Positions 43,101 to 53,837 are shown, numbered from the stretch's first letter. The stretch: 64,000 bases of DNA from Molanna angustata (GCA_963576475.1 OY754975.1:21317972-21381971); one strand, 5' to 3'. Numbers and translations: made by a program. Notes: generated by a model not told the origin, from the sequence alone.

Positions 43101-45473
43101 TTAGAGGCTTCGCAGCATATATGTTCCATATACGGATTTACTCAGAATTCGGAGTAGAACATTTCGTGTGTCTGTGGAATAGTATCAAACAATTAAGTCT
43201 TCTTCAGGTATTGTGTGTAGGCGACTGCCATACAACAATGAAACAATGTCGTCACTAAATTCAATTTTTATAAAAATTGTTAAAAAAAATTGATATGTGC
43301 TAATACAATGTTAAAATTTTTTATAGAAAATTAAATTATCTAGTTGGGGTGTTTCGGCTTTTTTTTGATATTTTTAAAAAATTTGGAAATATAGGCAGTT
43401 AAACTCATGAATTTATCATAAAGAAATAATTTTTTAATAAAAAATGTTTGAGAAACCCTGGAATTTTTTTGATAAAACTAATTTGAGATTTCGTATTTTT
43501 CTATGTTTATACCAATTTTCAGCGTTCTATCTTTTATGGCTTCTGAGATATATGGAAAAATAAAACGAAATTTCAAAAGTTGATAACCCCTGACTGAAAC
43601 AAAAATTCACAATTCTGAGTATAAAAGTTTTGTAGGCTTATAAGTGTTAATATATTTTGAAATTTTGGGCTCTGTAAATTGAGCGGATCAAAAGTTATAA
43701 GGGGGGACAGACAGACACACAATACTCACATAAAATGTTCTACTCCGAATTCTGAGTAAATCCATGTATGGGAACATATATGCTGTAAGGCCTCTAGTTG
43801 GTGTTATTAGCATGCAAAAAGTCCACTACGCCATACAAAATGTTCCTTCGTACACGCATCTTGGCTTAATAATGTCGATTCATTCAGAGAATTGAATTCT
43901 CATGAACGAATTGACAGTTGGAAAATGAGGTTATAAATATATATTTTGTATTTGAAAGATATATAGATACTCTTATGGCATTTTGTCATTTTTTAAATGA
44001 TAGCTAATTTATGTTTCAAAATTCAAAATGAACCAAGATTATTCTTTGAAAAGTCTTTCTCCAAAATTCTCAATATCCAACTCAAATAAAAGAATAAATT
44101 ATAAGTAGGGGATTCTGTATCTTCTATTTTTTTTGTGAATTTATTCATCAATATAATTATTCTAATGCATTTGGTTTAAGAGAGAGAGAGAATATTAATG
44201 TGTACCAAAACATATATAAATTAAATGGAATGGGAAAGGGAGTGGCAAAACTGCTGCGCAGGGTCAGATTAATAATATAAAGTTCATTACCCATTCTGAA
44301 TGTTTCCATTTTTAGGTGAGGCAAGACTGATTTGTGAGTATACACGCATGTGTCGTGCTTCATTTCATAAGGTAAACCACACCTGCACACCTGTCACTGT
44401 GGAATATGCCGTGATAGCGTGTGGTATTTTTATGTTCGTTAAACCAGTTAATAACAGGCAAGCCAACGTTTGTGCAGGACAACATACATATGTCGGGTCC
44501 TCTAGTTCTATATATTTCTCAATTAATTTTCACCTTTTCTGTTTTATACATTGAAAATGTCAAAAGCTCAATTCTTTTTTTCTTTCTTTTAAATCCTCAT
44601 TGGGTTGTGTTAACATTTTAGTGGCCCCTATCTAGACATATCTACTCCACATCACCATATTTATAATTATTTTGTAGGTATCGTTATTTCTGTTAAACCT
44701 CTAATAGTGTTCACGAAAATATCTTAATTTTCCATACCATCACGACGTGGGGTAATCAGTGACAAGTGCTCGGGTGTGCATTACCTTATAAAAGATGAAC
44801 AAAATATGCGTGTATCCCACATACTAGTCTCATTCACCTAAAAAGACAACATCTTTGCTGAAATATACAAGATGTTATTTTGCCTTTTGTATTTTTGATT
44901 ACCTGGCTCTTATGGGACACCTGAAAATGGAAATAGATAAGAGTGGAAGCACTATTCTAAGTCGGTGCCTCATAGCACAATGGAAACACCTCAAATCTTG
45001 TTTTTCAAAAAATGACATGTCGTTATTGTATTTTTGAGTAATACGTGAAGATTTTTTTCGAACATTTAGAATAGTTTATGTTCGGTTATTGTCATATTAA
45101 TGTGTCTATATGCAAATGCAATCATTCAAATATTTGTAAGTGAATACAAAATATTTAATTGCAGTACGGGGGCTATTTTTTTGTCAATTGTATAAACTTA
45201 AACATTGAAAATAATGTAAAACTAAGAAACTTTGATTGTTAATAATTTTAAATATACTCATTCTTTCTAGATAACATAAAAGCGTTATTTAGACGAGCCA
45301 AAGCTAACATGGCTGTGTGGAGTCCTGTTGCTGCAATTAATGATTTTAACCGAGTAAAATGTTTGGACTCCACACTCACAGCGGCCATCAACAAAGACCT
45401 GAAAGCCATAGAAGAGATGCAAAAACAGAGAGACGCAGAGGACAAAGAGAAATTAAAAAATATGTTTTCGTGA
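34020..45473 (+). CDS. AIP: AH receptor-interacting protein homologue (6 exons)
   Basis: Exons 34020-34106, 35842-36027, 36903-37068, 38187-38373, 38672-38814 and 45271-45473 total 972 nt, 323 residues (vertebrate AIP is about 330). The N-terminal FKBP-like domain (residues about 20-150) carries LDDSRKIG-like and VLGKKFKLEVWEVIV motifs. The C-terminal part has three TPR motifs (IKEKGNEFFRKKMYKEA; LLLNYSQCKLMEKDYY; NIKALFRRAKA). AIP is a cytosolic Hsp90 co-chaperone that stabilises client receptors such as AhR. It probably binds the Hsp90 C-terminus through the TPR clamp. All junctions are in phase with GT/AG. The last intron is 6.5 kb and full of transposons. Confidence 0.93.
34310..34560 (-). 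mobile_element. Dispersed repeat in AIP intron 1
   Basis: The complement contains agcaacgggtgtgcattac, aaaaggaagcacgatatatg and acccggctcttacaggacac. All recur in the copy at 44757-45000. Short interspersed element of unknown class. Confidence 0.6.
34785..35239. mobile_element. Fold-back element in AIP intron 1
   Basis: Arms of about 62 bp (34785-34846, aggttttactaaaaaaatca; complement at 35178-35239) flank about 330 bp. The minus-strand ORF across it is an artefact of the T-rich interior. Non-autonomous inverted-repeat element. Confidence 0.7.
35842..36027 (+). CDS. AIP: AIP exon 2
   Basis: 62 codons, phase 0 to 0, from VNFHFQTLKTDYDRTLVDD to AKFTVDKS. Core of the FKBP-like domain; LGKKFKLEVWE is highly conserved in AIP and AIPL1. 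Confidence 0.95.
36407..36782. mobile_element. Solo LTR in AIP intron 2
   Basis: 376 bp, GC-richer than its surroundings, starting TGTTAACGC and ending GCTAACA (TG...CA with inverted termini). It is flanked by perfect 5-bp target duplications GTTAT (36402-36406 and 36783-36787). No internal coding, so it is the product of LTR-LTR recombination. The parent family is unknown. Confidence 0.8.
36903..37068 (+). CDS. AIP: AIP exon 3
   Basis: LVVQYPFVSKTLRDLNKDAC, then HFCGVTLQNEG and CDLVFII. Ends phase 1 with donor GTAAAT. End of the FKBP-like domain. Confidence 0.92.
37146..37237. repeat. Small fold-back in AIP intron 3
   Basis: tttagctcaagaaaag and gataactcaat reappear inverted as attgagttatc and cttttcttgagctaaa. 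The left arm has an 11-bp insertion. Confidence 0.65.
37262..37350 (+). mobile_element. LINE 3' tail (tgatgatga type)
   Basis: aggcctatgtccattactgg, then acgttggaaggttgac and (atg)n. This is a very common 3' end of non-LTR elements in Lepidoptera. Confidence 0.6.
37905..38110 (-). mobile_element. LINE 3' fragment, inverted
   Basis: The complement contains gaggcctttatccagcagtg, the same family as 37262-37350, extending to ggtcagatggtcccctagaa. It ends about 75 bp before AIP exon 4. Confidence 0.6.
38187..38373 (+). CDS. AIP: AIP exon 4
   Basis: Reads LLKVEYPEDYEKDSWQLND, then IIKEKGNEFFRKKMYKEAS, the first TPR. Acceptor atttttttag, donor GTAAAT, phase 1 to 2. Confidence 0.92.
38395..38490 (-). 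mobile_element. Retroposon tail in AIP intron 4
   Basis: Complement ttggaagaaactgccattag, then gcaataagcccgccggtgt. Same family as 3605-3725. Confidence 0.6.
38672..38814 (+). CDS. AIP: AIP exon 5
   Basis: EKPHDEDWDKLNNMKVPLLL, then NYSQCKLMEKDYYAVIEHC, the second TPR. Ends phase 1 (GAT CCT G), donor GTAAAA. Confidence 0.93.
40587..40769. mobile_element. 183-bp fold-back element
   Basis: Arms of about 85 bp, from atgcccccaagtcaaattg to caaacgtcaaat and back, with a ~15-bp loop. A near-perfect hairpin inside the inner transposon. Confidence 0.85.
41525..41662. repeat. Degenerate 25-30-bp tandem repeat
   Basis: About five units of taaaaaataacaccgcttt with changes. Confidence 0.75.
41990..42122 (+). 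mobile_element. Helitron-like 3' terminus
   Basis: GC-rich end with agccgcggagcggc and then the hairpin aggggcgaagcccct, followed by ctag/t-type bases (cccctagtataa). Helitrons end in CTRR after a short hairpin and insert between A and T. The 5' end was not located and no Rep/helicase is visible. Confidence 0.45.
44219..44480 (-). mobile_element. Dispersed repeat copy (minus) in AIP intron 5
   Basis: Contains cccattctgaatgt and tatacacgcatgtgtcgtgc, the inverse of parts of the 44757-45000 copy. Same family as 34310-34560. Confidence 0.5.
44757..45000 (+). mobile_element. Dispersed repeat copy (plus) in AIP intron 5
   Basis: Contains gggtgtgcattaccttataa, atgcgtgtatccc and acctggctcttatgggacac. 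Same family as 34310-34560, opposite orientation. Confidence 0.55.
45271..45473 (+). CDS. AIP: AIP exon 6 and stop
   Basis: Acceptor ttctttctag. NIKALFRRAKANMAVWSPVA, the third TPR, then a charged C-terminal helix (EEMQKQRDAEDKEKLKNMFS) and TGA at 45471-45473. Confidence 0.93.
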
Positions 45474-45536
45474 AATATTGTAAAAAATATCTAATTTGTG
45501 CGTCTAAAGAATTATAATATATTTGTTTTATATTTA

Positions 45537-46197
45537 CAGTCTTACTAATAAACGTGTTGTAAAATTTACACGACCGTTTAACACCCGTGTAGGCAAAAAT
45601 GTTACCAATAAACGCTGTGTAGCAGATCAGTTGGTCAGCGACTGTGTATCTCTCATACAAATTTTACACATCGCTTGCCCGCCTGTTCTAGGTAGTTTAG
45701 CGGTGTTTTAAGACAAATTTCATCTATCAAAAATCGAATTTAATTTTGATATGCTTGTTTATATCTTGGAATAATATGACGAAACCTCTTTATAAATTAT
45801 TATATTCTCGATAATTGTGCATTTTAGGAGTGAAAAATTGACAAAAAATCAGCTCTTTTATAATATCTACAATGGTGCTCGCTAGGATATTCGTATGATG
45901 AAATTATACGTTATATTTTCCATATTCCTATTTTGAAATGTGAAAAACATATGAAAATATTAACTATGACAAACGTCAAAATTATAATGGAGGATGGCGG
46001 TTGGCGGAACTACGCATGCGCGAGTATGAAATTACAACGTTGTCGGATTATTTTTTGTTGTACGCTTGTTGTAACTACACAATCGTTATACAGCATTTAT
46101 TAGTAAGATTTTCAAATAATCGCTGCACGGGCTTTACACGGTGTGTAACTAAAACACTGGTCAACGGGTGTGCAGTAGATTTTTATTAGTAAGACTG
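45537..46197. mobile_element. 661-bp element with 16-bp TIRs, AIP 3' UTR
   Basis: CAGTCTTACTAATAAA at 45537 and its exact complement ending at 46197. Inside are pairs such as gtaaaatttacac and gtgtgtaac. No ORF. Inserted 63 bp after the AIP stop codon, so it probably forms part of, or truncates, the AIP 3' UTR. Confidence 0.75.
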
Positions 46198-47658
46198 ATA
46201 ATGTGCAAAACTAGTCTTAATTTAAAAATCTATGTCATTTCAAATTATGCAATGAATCATTTTGTTCAATAATTGCTTAAAGAGCAACTACTAAAATATG
46301 GAAGGTAAAAATATTAGAATCCACTACTGGTTAGTTGGAAGAAATTGCCATATGGCAATAAACTCGCAACTTGCACAGAGTGCAAGGAAGTGTCTATTAT
46401 TATTACTGTTTATTTTGCTCATAGGTGCTTCAAACCACTGTTAGTAGGGTCAGATCTACAGTTTTTCTTTATAATGCTGGCCATAATTGGTATACTTGCC
46501 AGATTTATCAGTTTCCATCACCTGTACATGTAAACTGTAACATTTATGTTATGTAACTGTGCAGTTATACATATACATACAACTAACAGGTTTACCTGCG
46601 GGTATAACCAGTATTAATAAAATATTGAATGATGGGACTTCAGAATACATAAAAGTATACAACACAATTGATGTCTGTCAAGATAAGAATGTATGGTATT
46701 TAACCTCTAAGTATGGCTGTACCCGTACGGCAGGAAATATCATTGCAAATCAAAGTATGGCCGTACCGGTACGGCTAGAGAAGTGAAGTGAAGATTTTTT
46801 TACTAGAGTACGAATAATTTTGACACCGCAACCAATAGTTGAAGACACCTGAAATAATCATACGATTTTTCAATATAAACTTTGAAAAATGGTAGGTTTT
46901 AATTTTTTTTAACCCGATTATTGTGTCGGGAGTACGTAATACTTTTCATTTTAAATTTTTATATTTAAAATAACTCACTCCGTATAGGTATGTACATCAT
47001 ACCCAAAACTCACTATCATAGAGGTTAATTCTGTCTGTATGCCCCATTATATTTTATGCAATCTATTTTTGCTGTTCAAAAGAATTTGATACAACCTAGG
47101 TTTGGATTTAATTCTTTTTTAAATGTTGTAGGTATGAAATATTTATTGATGTTAAAGGTTTGCACAATATTGTACCTGAAAAAGAAAACACTATAATCTT
47201 GTAAAAGTAAGTTAAGTGATTATGAATTCCTATTTAGTTTTTTAATTTATGTTATGGCGATTATATTTTCGTATAATGTTTTTTTAACATACTATACATT
47301 GTATGAAAAATAAATAATTATGTACATTATAGAATGATAAAGAAATGAAGAATAAATATGTTGTAGACATTTATTCTCTAGTTACATATCGATGGGTTAA
47401 TTCCAAAACATTTTCCGTCTTACTTACTATTTTCGGTTTTACGATCAGGGTACGCTGAGCCATGTTTCAGCATGAATTAACAAAAGAGTGTACTTACTTT
47501 CTGTAAATTGGCGTCAATCGTGCGTTAAACCACCACAATTTCAGCTGTCACTTTAAACTACCTAGACCCCTTGTTTTACATCGGCTTAACGTATTATGAC
47601 AGTCTATTCTTATATAGAAACATCGCAACTAGTAGTTGTTCTTACTAATATTACAAGG
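46198..47658. other. Spacer with minor repeats, no gene seen
   Basis: Contains a retroposon tail at 46322-46410 (ttggaagaaattgccatatg) and two near copies of gtatggccgtaccggtacgg at about 46710-46785. Otherwise AT-rich and non-coding. Confidence 0.45.
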
Positions 47659-47814
47659 ATGGCAGATTTTCTGGAACTTGTTAGAGATTATAATGAAATA
47701 ATGGATATAATAGGTGAAATAAGTGTCCCACGAAGGGCTAAAATATATAAAAATCGCGTCGATCCGTTTTCGCTAACAGACATTGATTTTAAAATTAAAT
47801 ATAGATTTAAATAA
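47659..47814 (+). pseudogene. Harbinger (HARBI1-like) transposase N-terminal fragment
   Basis: From ATG 47659: MADFLELVRDYNEIMDIIGE, then PRRAKIYKNRVDPFSLTDID and FKIKYRFK, stop. The R.xxYKxRVxPF...D.xFxxxYRF pattern is the N-terminus of PIF/Harbinger transposases. The DDE domain is absent. The frame may also start further up (47596), but the inner ATG fits the family. Confidence 0.55.
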
Positions 47815-48081
47815 GAAACAATTAGAATGATCGAAACCGGTCGATGTTTGCTCTCAGAAGTGGCATAAATCCGTAAACAAAGTAGTTAATTTTGTATTGT
47901 AGGTATATTATAAATTATTTATAATAACGCCACAGTATAAGTTAGTTTCCGAACTTTAACAAAATACATATTTCAAATACCTAGGTACCTAAATTAGAAA
48001 CAACGCAATTAAAAAATTTTGAAAACAGAAAAAAATATGTCAAATGATAAATCACCAATTATATGAGTGCATATAACTTAC

Positions 48082-48132
48082 TTTTTCGTCTTCCTCCCAA
48101 TTTTCCGAACGCTTCTTCTTATTTGTAATCAT
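48082..48132 (-). pseudogene. Possible Myb/SANT-like first exon
   Basis: MITNKKKRSENWEEDEK, then a consensus donor GTAAGT. The NWEEDEK end resembles the start of the Myb/SANT-like DNA-binding protein that autonomous Harbinger elements encode alongside the transposase. It faces the transposase fragment 270 bp away. No following exon was found. Very short, so tentative. Confidence 0.35.
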
Positions 48133-48321
48133 TTTAAACAAAATTCATAATTATTTTACACAGCGCAAAGTAAACGAAACACAACGTAATTTGGAATAAC
48201 GCGCGAATGCGCGCGAAGTACTTTGACATTGTACGATGGTACCAACATAATATTGGTAAAAAGCGATGTTGCCGTTTGAAAAATGCGCATTTTGTTGACT
48301 CGCTTAAGCCGCCACATTTCA

Positions 48322-48740
48322 AATTTACATACATACATACATACATACCATCACGCCATGTCCCTTGCGGGGTAGGCAGAGAGAACCGAACGCCACATTT
48401 TTCTATCCTGGCACGCATCCCTCGCTTCGTCCACATTCATGCATCGTCTCATACATGCTCGTCTATTGCTCACACTTCTAACATTTCCGTCTTTCAAAAT
48501 TTCGTTCACATGGTCGTGCCATCCCTTTCTTGGGCGTCCCCGACCTCTCATTCCATTCCTTTCCGCTCTGTATATTTTCTTCGTCAGGCGCTCCTCATTC
48601 ATTCTCCCCATGTGACCAAACCATCTCAATGTGTTCACTTTCATTCTAGTAATGACATCTTTCTTCATCTTACATTCTTTCCTTATGTCCTCATTTCTTA
48701 CCCGGTCATACATCGGTAAGTACGATTTGACGAAAACCAA
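48322..48740 (-). pseudogene. LINE ORF2 C-terminal fragment with (TATG)n tail
   Basis: Minus-strand frame with NTLRWFGHMGRMNEERLTKK, RGRGRPRKGW and RRACMRRCMNVDEA. It is a very common C-terminus of insect RTE-type/craniofacial-like non-LTR elements. It is followed by ggcgtgatggtatgtatgta, a microsatellite tail. 5'-truncated. Confidence 0.8.
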
Positions 48741-49435
48741 TAGTTTGCGCTTAGTATGAATTTATGAGACCTGTGACTGAGCCAGGCCTTTATTGAAAAT
48801 AGTAAGTAAGGCGGTTTATGTCTAAATTTGTCCATTGAGTTACTAATGTGATTACATTGATTGCCATGCTCTCTATCATCTATCAAATTATGGAGTACAA
48901 AGGAGATATTTACCAAACATTCTGTTTTTTGATACATAGATAATGTATGTCCACAAAAGTACTGGACACAAGCAGCAGAACATACACCTGACCGATTTCA
49001 CTGATTAATTAAAAAAATAATAATCTGTACTCTTAATACAAACTCTATTTTGAATGAAACTTTTTAATGAAAAAAAAAATAACTATACAAGTTTAGTGTG
49101 TTTAGAAATACTCATTTATTATACTTAAACTCATACCTATGTTATCTAAAATGAAATTTATTAAATGGAGACTAATATGGAATAAAATTAGTCTATTAGT
49201 AGACTAATAACAAAACATGGAATTATAATGATGAGTTATTAAATATATTAATACAGGTAATGTATAAAAAGCAGTACAATAAAAGTATGTACACCAACAA
49301 GACATATTTATCCATGTTTGGGCTGCACATCTTGATTTCAAAATATTGTATATCCGTGCTTATGACAGAGAGAATAATTCATTGTACGCACAAATGTTGA
49401 AGCAATATAATAAAACAATAATAATAATTAATGAT
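48741..49435. other. Spacer, no gene seen
   Basis: AT-rich and non-coding. No repeat was recognised with confidence. Confidence 0.4.
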
Positions 49436-49760
49436 TTATGTATCTCTAGTGCGACCCCAACTTGAGTACAATACTTACTGTGATATGGTCACCATATTGT
49501 GGAATTCATTCCACTGTGATCGAACGAGTGCAGTGCAAGTTCTTGCGCTTTCTTGACTGTAAAATAGTCCGTTCCATAGAAGATATAGATTATCCTGACT
49601 TGATGCGTGGCTTTCGGTTGGCATTGTTCGGCATTCCTTGACCGATCAACGAAAATTATTGGATGTTTCATTTTTGCATAACGGAGAGATAGACTGCATC
49701 CAGTTTGTGAGTGAAATAAACTTTTACGTTCCGAATATACGGACAAGACAATCTGTGCTG
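49436..49760 (+). pseudogene. Jockey/CR1-type LINE RT remnant
   Basis: Frames in turn read SLVRPQLEY, VIWSPYCGIHSTVIERVQCK with FLRFLDCKIV, and LTDQRKLLDVSFLHNGEIDC followed by INFYVPNIRTRQS. These are the RT thumb and C-terminal motifs of Jockey-superfamily elements. At least two frameshifts; dead copy. Confidence 0.65.
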
Positions 49761-49825
49761 TTTTATTAAGACTTGAAACATTCAAAATGATCTAAGTGAA
49801 CATGCAATGTTTTGGAATTATCGCA

Positions 49826-49978
<153 letters not shown>

Positions 49979-50574
49979 TTTTGCGTGTATATTATATACT
50001 TATTTCTAAAACTGTCATAGATAATATGAGATTCCTTTAGAGTATTGTTTTTGTAATTTTTAATATAATTGCATATTTTAATGAATGGTAAAAAGTCATA
50101 TGTGTGATGCACATGGTAAAAATAAAAATTGATTGGTGTTATTGCACATTATTAACGCAATTTGTGATAAAATTCTGGGTAAAAAATGTATGATTAGGAT
50201 ATAAATATGCATTCATGTGTATTTCTTACACAATATATTTTTTAAATCCCTTTCTGGTCATATGTGCATATAGATATATTTGTTTTTATCAAATACACGA
50301 GTGTTGCTATATAGAAAAATAAAATAATAATAATAATAATATATATTTATTAAAAATAAAAACACAAACAACAAATACAATAATAACAGTATAAACAAAA
50401 AATAGGAAAAAAAAATAACATCAATTAGGAATTCTCCCCGAAAATAAGAAAACCTTGTGCTTCGGGGAGGAGTACAGAAGATAACACCACAAAAATCACA
50501 AAAACAACAAAAAAGAAAAAAAAAAAAAAAGAAAAATATATATATATTTGATATGAAGAGAGAGAAAAAAAAAA

Positions 50575-50765
50575 TACACACATACATATATACATGTATA
50601 TACACACACATATACATATACACACATATACATATATACACACACACATACATACATACACATACATACACACACATACATACACACACATATAAATACA
50701 CACACATACATACACACACAATCACATACATATATACACATACACACACATACACATACAAAAAT
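50575..50765. repeat. (CA)/(CATA) microsatellite in the LINE 3' UTR
   Basis: Mixed cacaca/catacata tract. Low-complexity ORFs on both strands here are artefacts. Confidence 0.9.
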
Positions 50766-50849
50766 AGTACAGTTAACGATACACAACAATGCCTATACAA
50801 TGCACTCAATCATTCAAGAATATTTAATATGGCACAATGAGACGAAAAG

Positions 50850-53837
50850 CTATCTAAACCTTTTCTTGAAAGCTAACAGTGAGTCAGAAGGTTTCAATTT
50901 TTGTTTCCTTTCTAGCTCATTGTACCATTTTACGCCTAGGAATGAATAGTGGCTCTGACCCAACTTTGTACGTCTCATCGGGAGTCTTAAGCAACCCTCG
51001 ATTTGTAGCCTTGGAGTTATATATCGTTCGTTATCTATATTAGCAATTAGTTCTTTGACCATCTGACAGACAGCAACCTTCCTGTATATACTCTGCACCG
51101 GAGGAACAGGCAATTCATTGTACAACAGGTTAGTGCTATAGTCGCGTGGTCTACTGAGGATTATCTTCAAGATGCTCCTCTGGACCACATACAATTGGTT
51201 TAAGGTGGTTACATAAGCTCCTCCCCATGCTACAATTCCGTAACGTAGGATTGAGTGCACCAACGCGTAGTAAACAGAAGTTATTGTTTTTTTATCTAAT
51301 ATGTCACGAAGATTATAGAAAATATAGTACATTTTTCTGACACGGTCAGTGACACAGCTTACGTGTTCCCTCCACTTAACAAGACAATCCACAATCACTC
51401 CCAGGTATTTTACTTGATCAGCTCTAGAGAGGATCCTACAGTCGCCACACAAGTCAGACGAACCAGCTGAGCAGATCGAACATTGGTCGCTATGTATAAT
51501 TATTTTAATATCTGATGGTATTGATTTATATTGATGGGCAAATGGGACAAAGACGGTCTTGTCCACATTAAGGGATAGTAAATTATAATCAAACCACTTT
51601 TTTAACAGAGAAATATCCGAGCTAGCTATTTCAGACACTTGAGACCAGGAGTTGCCTTCCACAAGTAGGACGGTGTCATCAGCGTACGCAAGTATCTCTG
51701 ATTTAAGACCAATCTCAAATAATTGGTTTACGTATAGGATAAAAAGTATTGGTCCCAGAACCGTACCCTGAGGTACTCCGTAAGTGGGGGTTTCACAGTT
51801 GCTGAGGTGGTTCCCTATCTTTACACGCTGACGTCTATTCAGGAGATAGCTTTCGATCCATTTTTTCGCTGCTCCGTGTATCCCAACGACTTTAATTTTT
51901 TCTACTAACTTAGCGTGGCTCAGACTGTCAAATGCCTTACGTAAATCCACAAATATACCCAGACATTTCTTACCCGAGTCCAATATTTTATAAATATCAG
52001 AAGACACTCTAGCCAGAGCGTCTTCTGTGCCCATATGCTCTCTAAAGCCAAATTGCCCACTATGGATTATATTGTTTGAATTTAGAAAACTTGTCAATTG
52101 TATCTTAACAACTTTCTCATATATTTTTGCAATGTTAGAGGTCAGGGAGATGGGTCTGTAGTTACCTACTTGTCTTGGATCACCTGATTTAAATATTGGA
52201 ACTACATGAGTATTTTTGTAAATATCCGGAAAGACACCATTATTTAAGCTAACGTTGATTATATGGGTTAATGGTGACTTTATACTTTCTAAGTTTTGTT
52301 TGAGAATTTCCACTGTAACACAATCAAAACCAGGAGAGGATCCACCCTTCATACCACCAATGATTTTGACTATTGCTTCCTCATTTATACATTGAAAGTT
52401 ACTAAGTTTAGTTTCTACTAATAATTGATTTTCACTGGTTACACTCCCCTGTTGTGAGCTGATTGTATTCGCCAATTTCTCTCCTACTTTCGCAAAATAA
52501 TTGTTAAAAATATTAGCAACTTCCACAGGAGACTCCTGGGCGTTCCTTATTATGTCATTTTGTAGAATTTCGTGGATATCAAGTCGTCTACGTTTTTTAT
52601 TTATAAATTCATTTATAGTACACCATACCTTTTTGGGGTTATTCATACTATTGTATTGAGTTATTTTTTTTGAGTAATACAAATTTTTTGATTTTTTTAT
52701 TAGTACCGTAAGAGAATTTTTATATCCATTAAATTTATGTTTAAGTCTATGGTCATAAGGGAATCTTTTCATAAGTTTATATAATTTTTCTTTGTGTCTT
52801 ATCGAGACAATCATGCCGGATGTAATCCAAGGTTTAATGATTCTATATTTGGACTTCTTAGAAGTTACCCCCTCCAAACAATTTGCTTGGGAGATGTGTG
52901 AGTCGAGTGTTTCATGAAAATTTCGTGCACATTCGTCGGCGTTCCATGAGTTATAGACTGTATTCCAGGTTTCATTTGCAAGAGTGGACCTGAGTACATT
53001 AAAATCTATACGTTTCTTGATGACTGGCATATTGTTTCTGTCGTTAGTATTTTTTGAACAGTGGCTTTGTATATATATAGTAGCGTGGTGGTCAGTAATA
53101 CTATTTTCCCATATTAATGTTTTTACGTTAGAAAGTTTACTGAGAGAGGTGTTAGTCCAGAAATGGTCTAAACAAGAGGAAGTCTGTCCTTCCACCTCCC
53201 TAGTATATAATGTGGTACAAAGTTTATAATTTAGAGAACTAAGAGTATCAATATATTCATCTCTTTCCCTATGTTTATTGTTTTGAGATACGTTAATATT
53301 AATATCTCCCGCCACTAAGACATTTTTACATTTATTTTGCGACAAAATATCATGAAGGTTTTCACAGAAAATTGATGTGTTTGATTCATGTGTCCGGTAT
53401 ATGGCATATATATTGAAGTTATTTTGACCTATATCAAATTGTATAAGCAGACAATTCGTTCCATTTACATTAGTCAATTCCAAAGTATTAACTGAAAATT
53501 TGTTTGTCACAAATACTACTACACCACTGCATTTGTTTATTATATGTTCTGTGCAATAATAGTGGTAATTCGGTATATTATATGTACAGTTATCGTTTCG
53601 TAAGTGAGCCTCAGTCAATATTATAACATCAGGTTTAACGAGCAGAAAGTTTAAATGTACCAAAAATTGATCAAAATTCCTTCTCATACTTCTTATATTC
53701 TGTTGTAAAACTATGAGTGCGCCATTCGTGTTACTTTCTAATTTAAATTCATGATTACAATCGTTGATCGTATTACATTTGATCTCCTTTACATTAAAAC
53801 TTCTATCAATATCCCATAACAGGTCATCATCTAACAT
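50850..53837 (-). CDS. LINE ORF2: endonuclease-reverse transcriptase
   Basis: 995 residues. An N-terminal AP-endonuclease domain (about 45-270) has LQQNIRS, ILTEAHL, VAGDINI and SITDHHATI, matching the catalytic N, E, D, N and D-H positions. The reverse transcriptase (about 500-780) has FVDLRKAFDSLSH, GVPQGTVLGPILF and AYADDTVLL, with the YADD catalytic pair intact. The C-terminus ends SLLAFKKRFR. The protein nicks target DNA and primes cDNA synthesis there. The start ATG (53835-53837) overlaps the stop of the upstream open frame in the string ATGTTAG, a layout known from termination-reinitiation. Confidence 0.95.
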   Translation of the reverse strand: MLDDDLLWDIDRSFNVKEIKCNTINDCNHEFKLESNTNGALIVLQQNIRSMRRNFDQFLVHLNFLLVKPDVIILTEAHLRNDNCTYNIPNYHYYCTEHIINKCSGVVVFVTNKFSVNTLELTNVNGTNCLLIQFDIGQNNFNIYAIYRTHESNTSIFCENLHDILSQNKCKNVLVAGDININVSQNNKHRERDEYIDTLSSLNYKLCTTLYTREVEGQTSSCLDHFWTNTSLSKLSNVKTLIWENSITDHHATIYIQSHCSKNTNDRNNMPVIKKRIDFNVLRSTLANETWNTVYNSWNADECARNFHETLDSHISQANCLEGVTSKKSKYRIIKPWITSGMIVSIRHKEKLYKLMKRFPYDHRLKHKFNGYKNSLTVLIKKSKNLYYSKKITQYNSMNNPKKVWCTINEFINKKRRRLDIHEILQNDIIRNAQESPVEVANIFNNYFAKVGEKLANTISSQQGSVTSENQLLVETKLSNFQCINEEAIVKIIGGMKGGSSPGFDCVTVEILKQNLESIKSPLTHIINVSLNNGVFPDIYKNTHVVPIFKSGDPRQVGNYRPISLTSNIAKIYEKVVKIQLTSFLNSNNIIHSGQFGFREHMGTEDALARVSSDIYKILDSGKKCLGIFVDLRKAFDSLSHAKLVEKIKVVGIHGAAKKWIESYLLNRRQRVKIGNHLSNCETPTYGVPQGTVLGPILFILYVNQLFEIGLKSEILAYADDTVLLVEGNSWSQVSEIASSDISLLKKWFDYNLLSLNVDKTVFVPFAHQYKSIPSDIKIIIHSDQCSICSAGSSDLCGDCRILSRADQVKYLGVIVDCLVKWREHVSCVTDRVRKMYYIFYNLRDILDKKTITSVYYALVHSILRYGIVAWGGAYVTTLNQLYVVQRSILKIILSRPRDYSTNLLYNELPVPPVQSIYRKVAVCQMVKELIANIDNERYITPRLQIEGCLRLPMRRTKLGQSHYSFLGVKWYNELERKQKLKPSDSLLAFKKRFR

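Larger units (their letters stand above)
39408..43922. mobile_element. Long-TIR element interrupted by another transposon
   Basis: Left end TCCAACTGTCGATTTGTTCA and right end ATTGACAGTTGGA are inverted copies. The repeat arms, resumed at 43048 after the inner insertion, run to about 43170 on the left and start again at about 43710 on the right, so arms are about 200 bp. Same family as the ~1-kb copies at 11217 and 12239, which have a shorter left arm. No transposase ORF. Lies in AIP intron 5. Confidence 0.75.

Noticed and set aside
50258..50840. Cys/Val/Tyr-rich ORFs in the LINE 3' UTR
   Set aside because: They are translations of a CA/CATA microsatellite.
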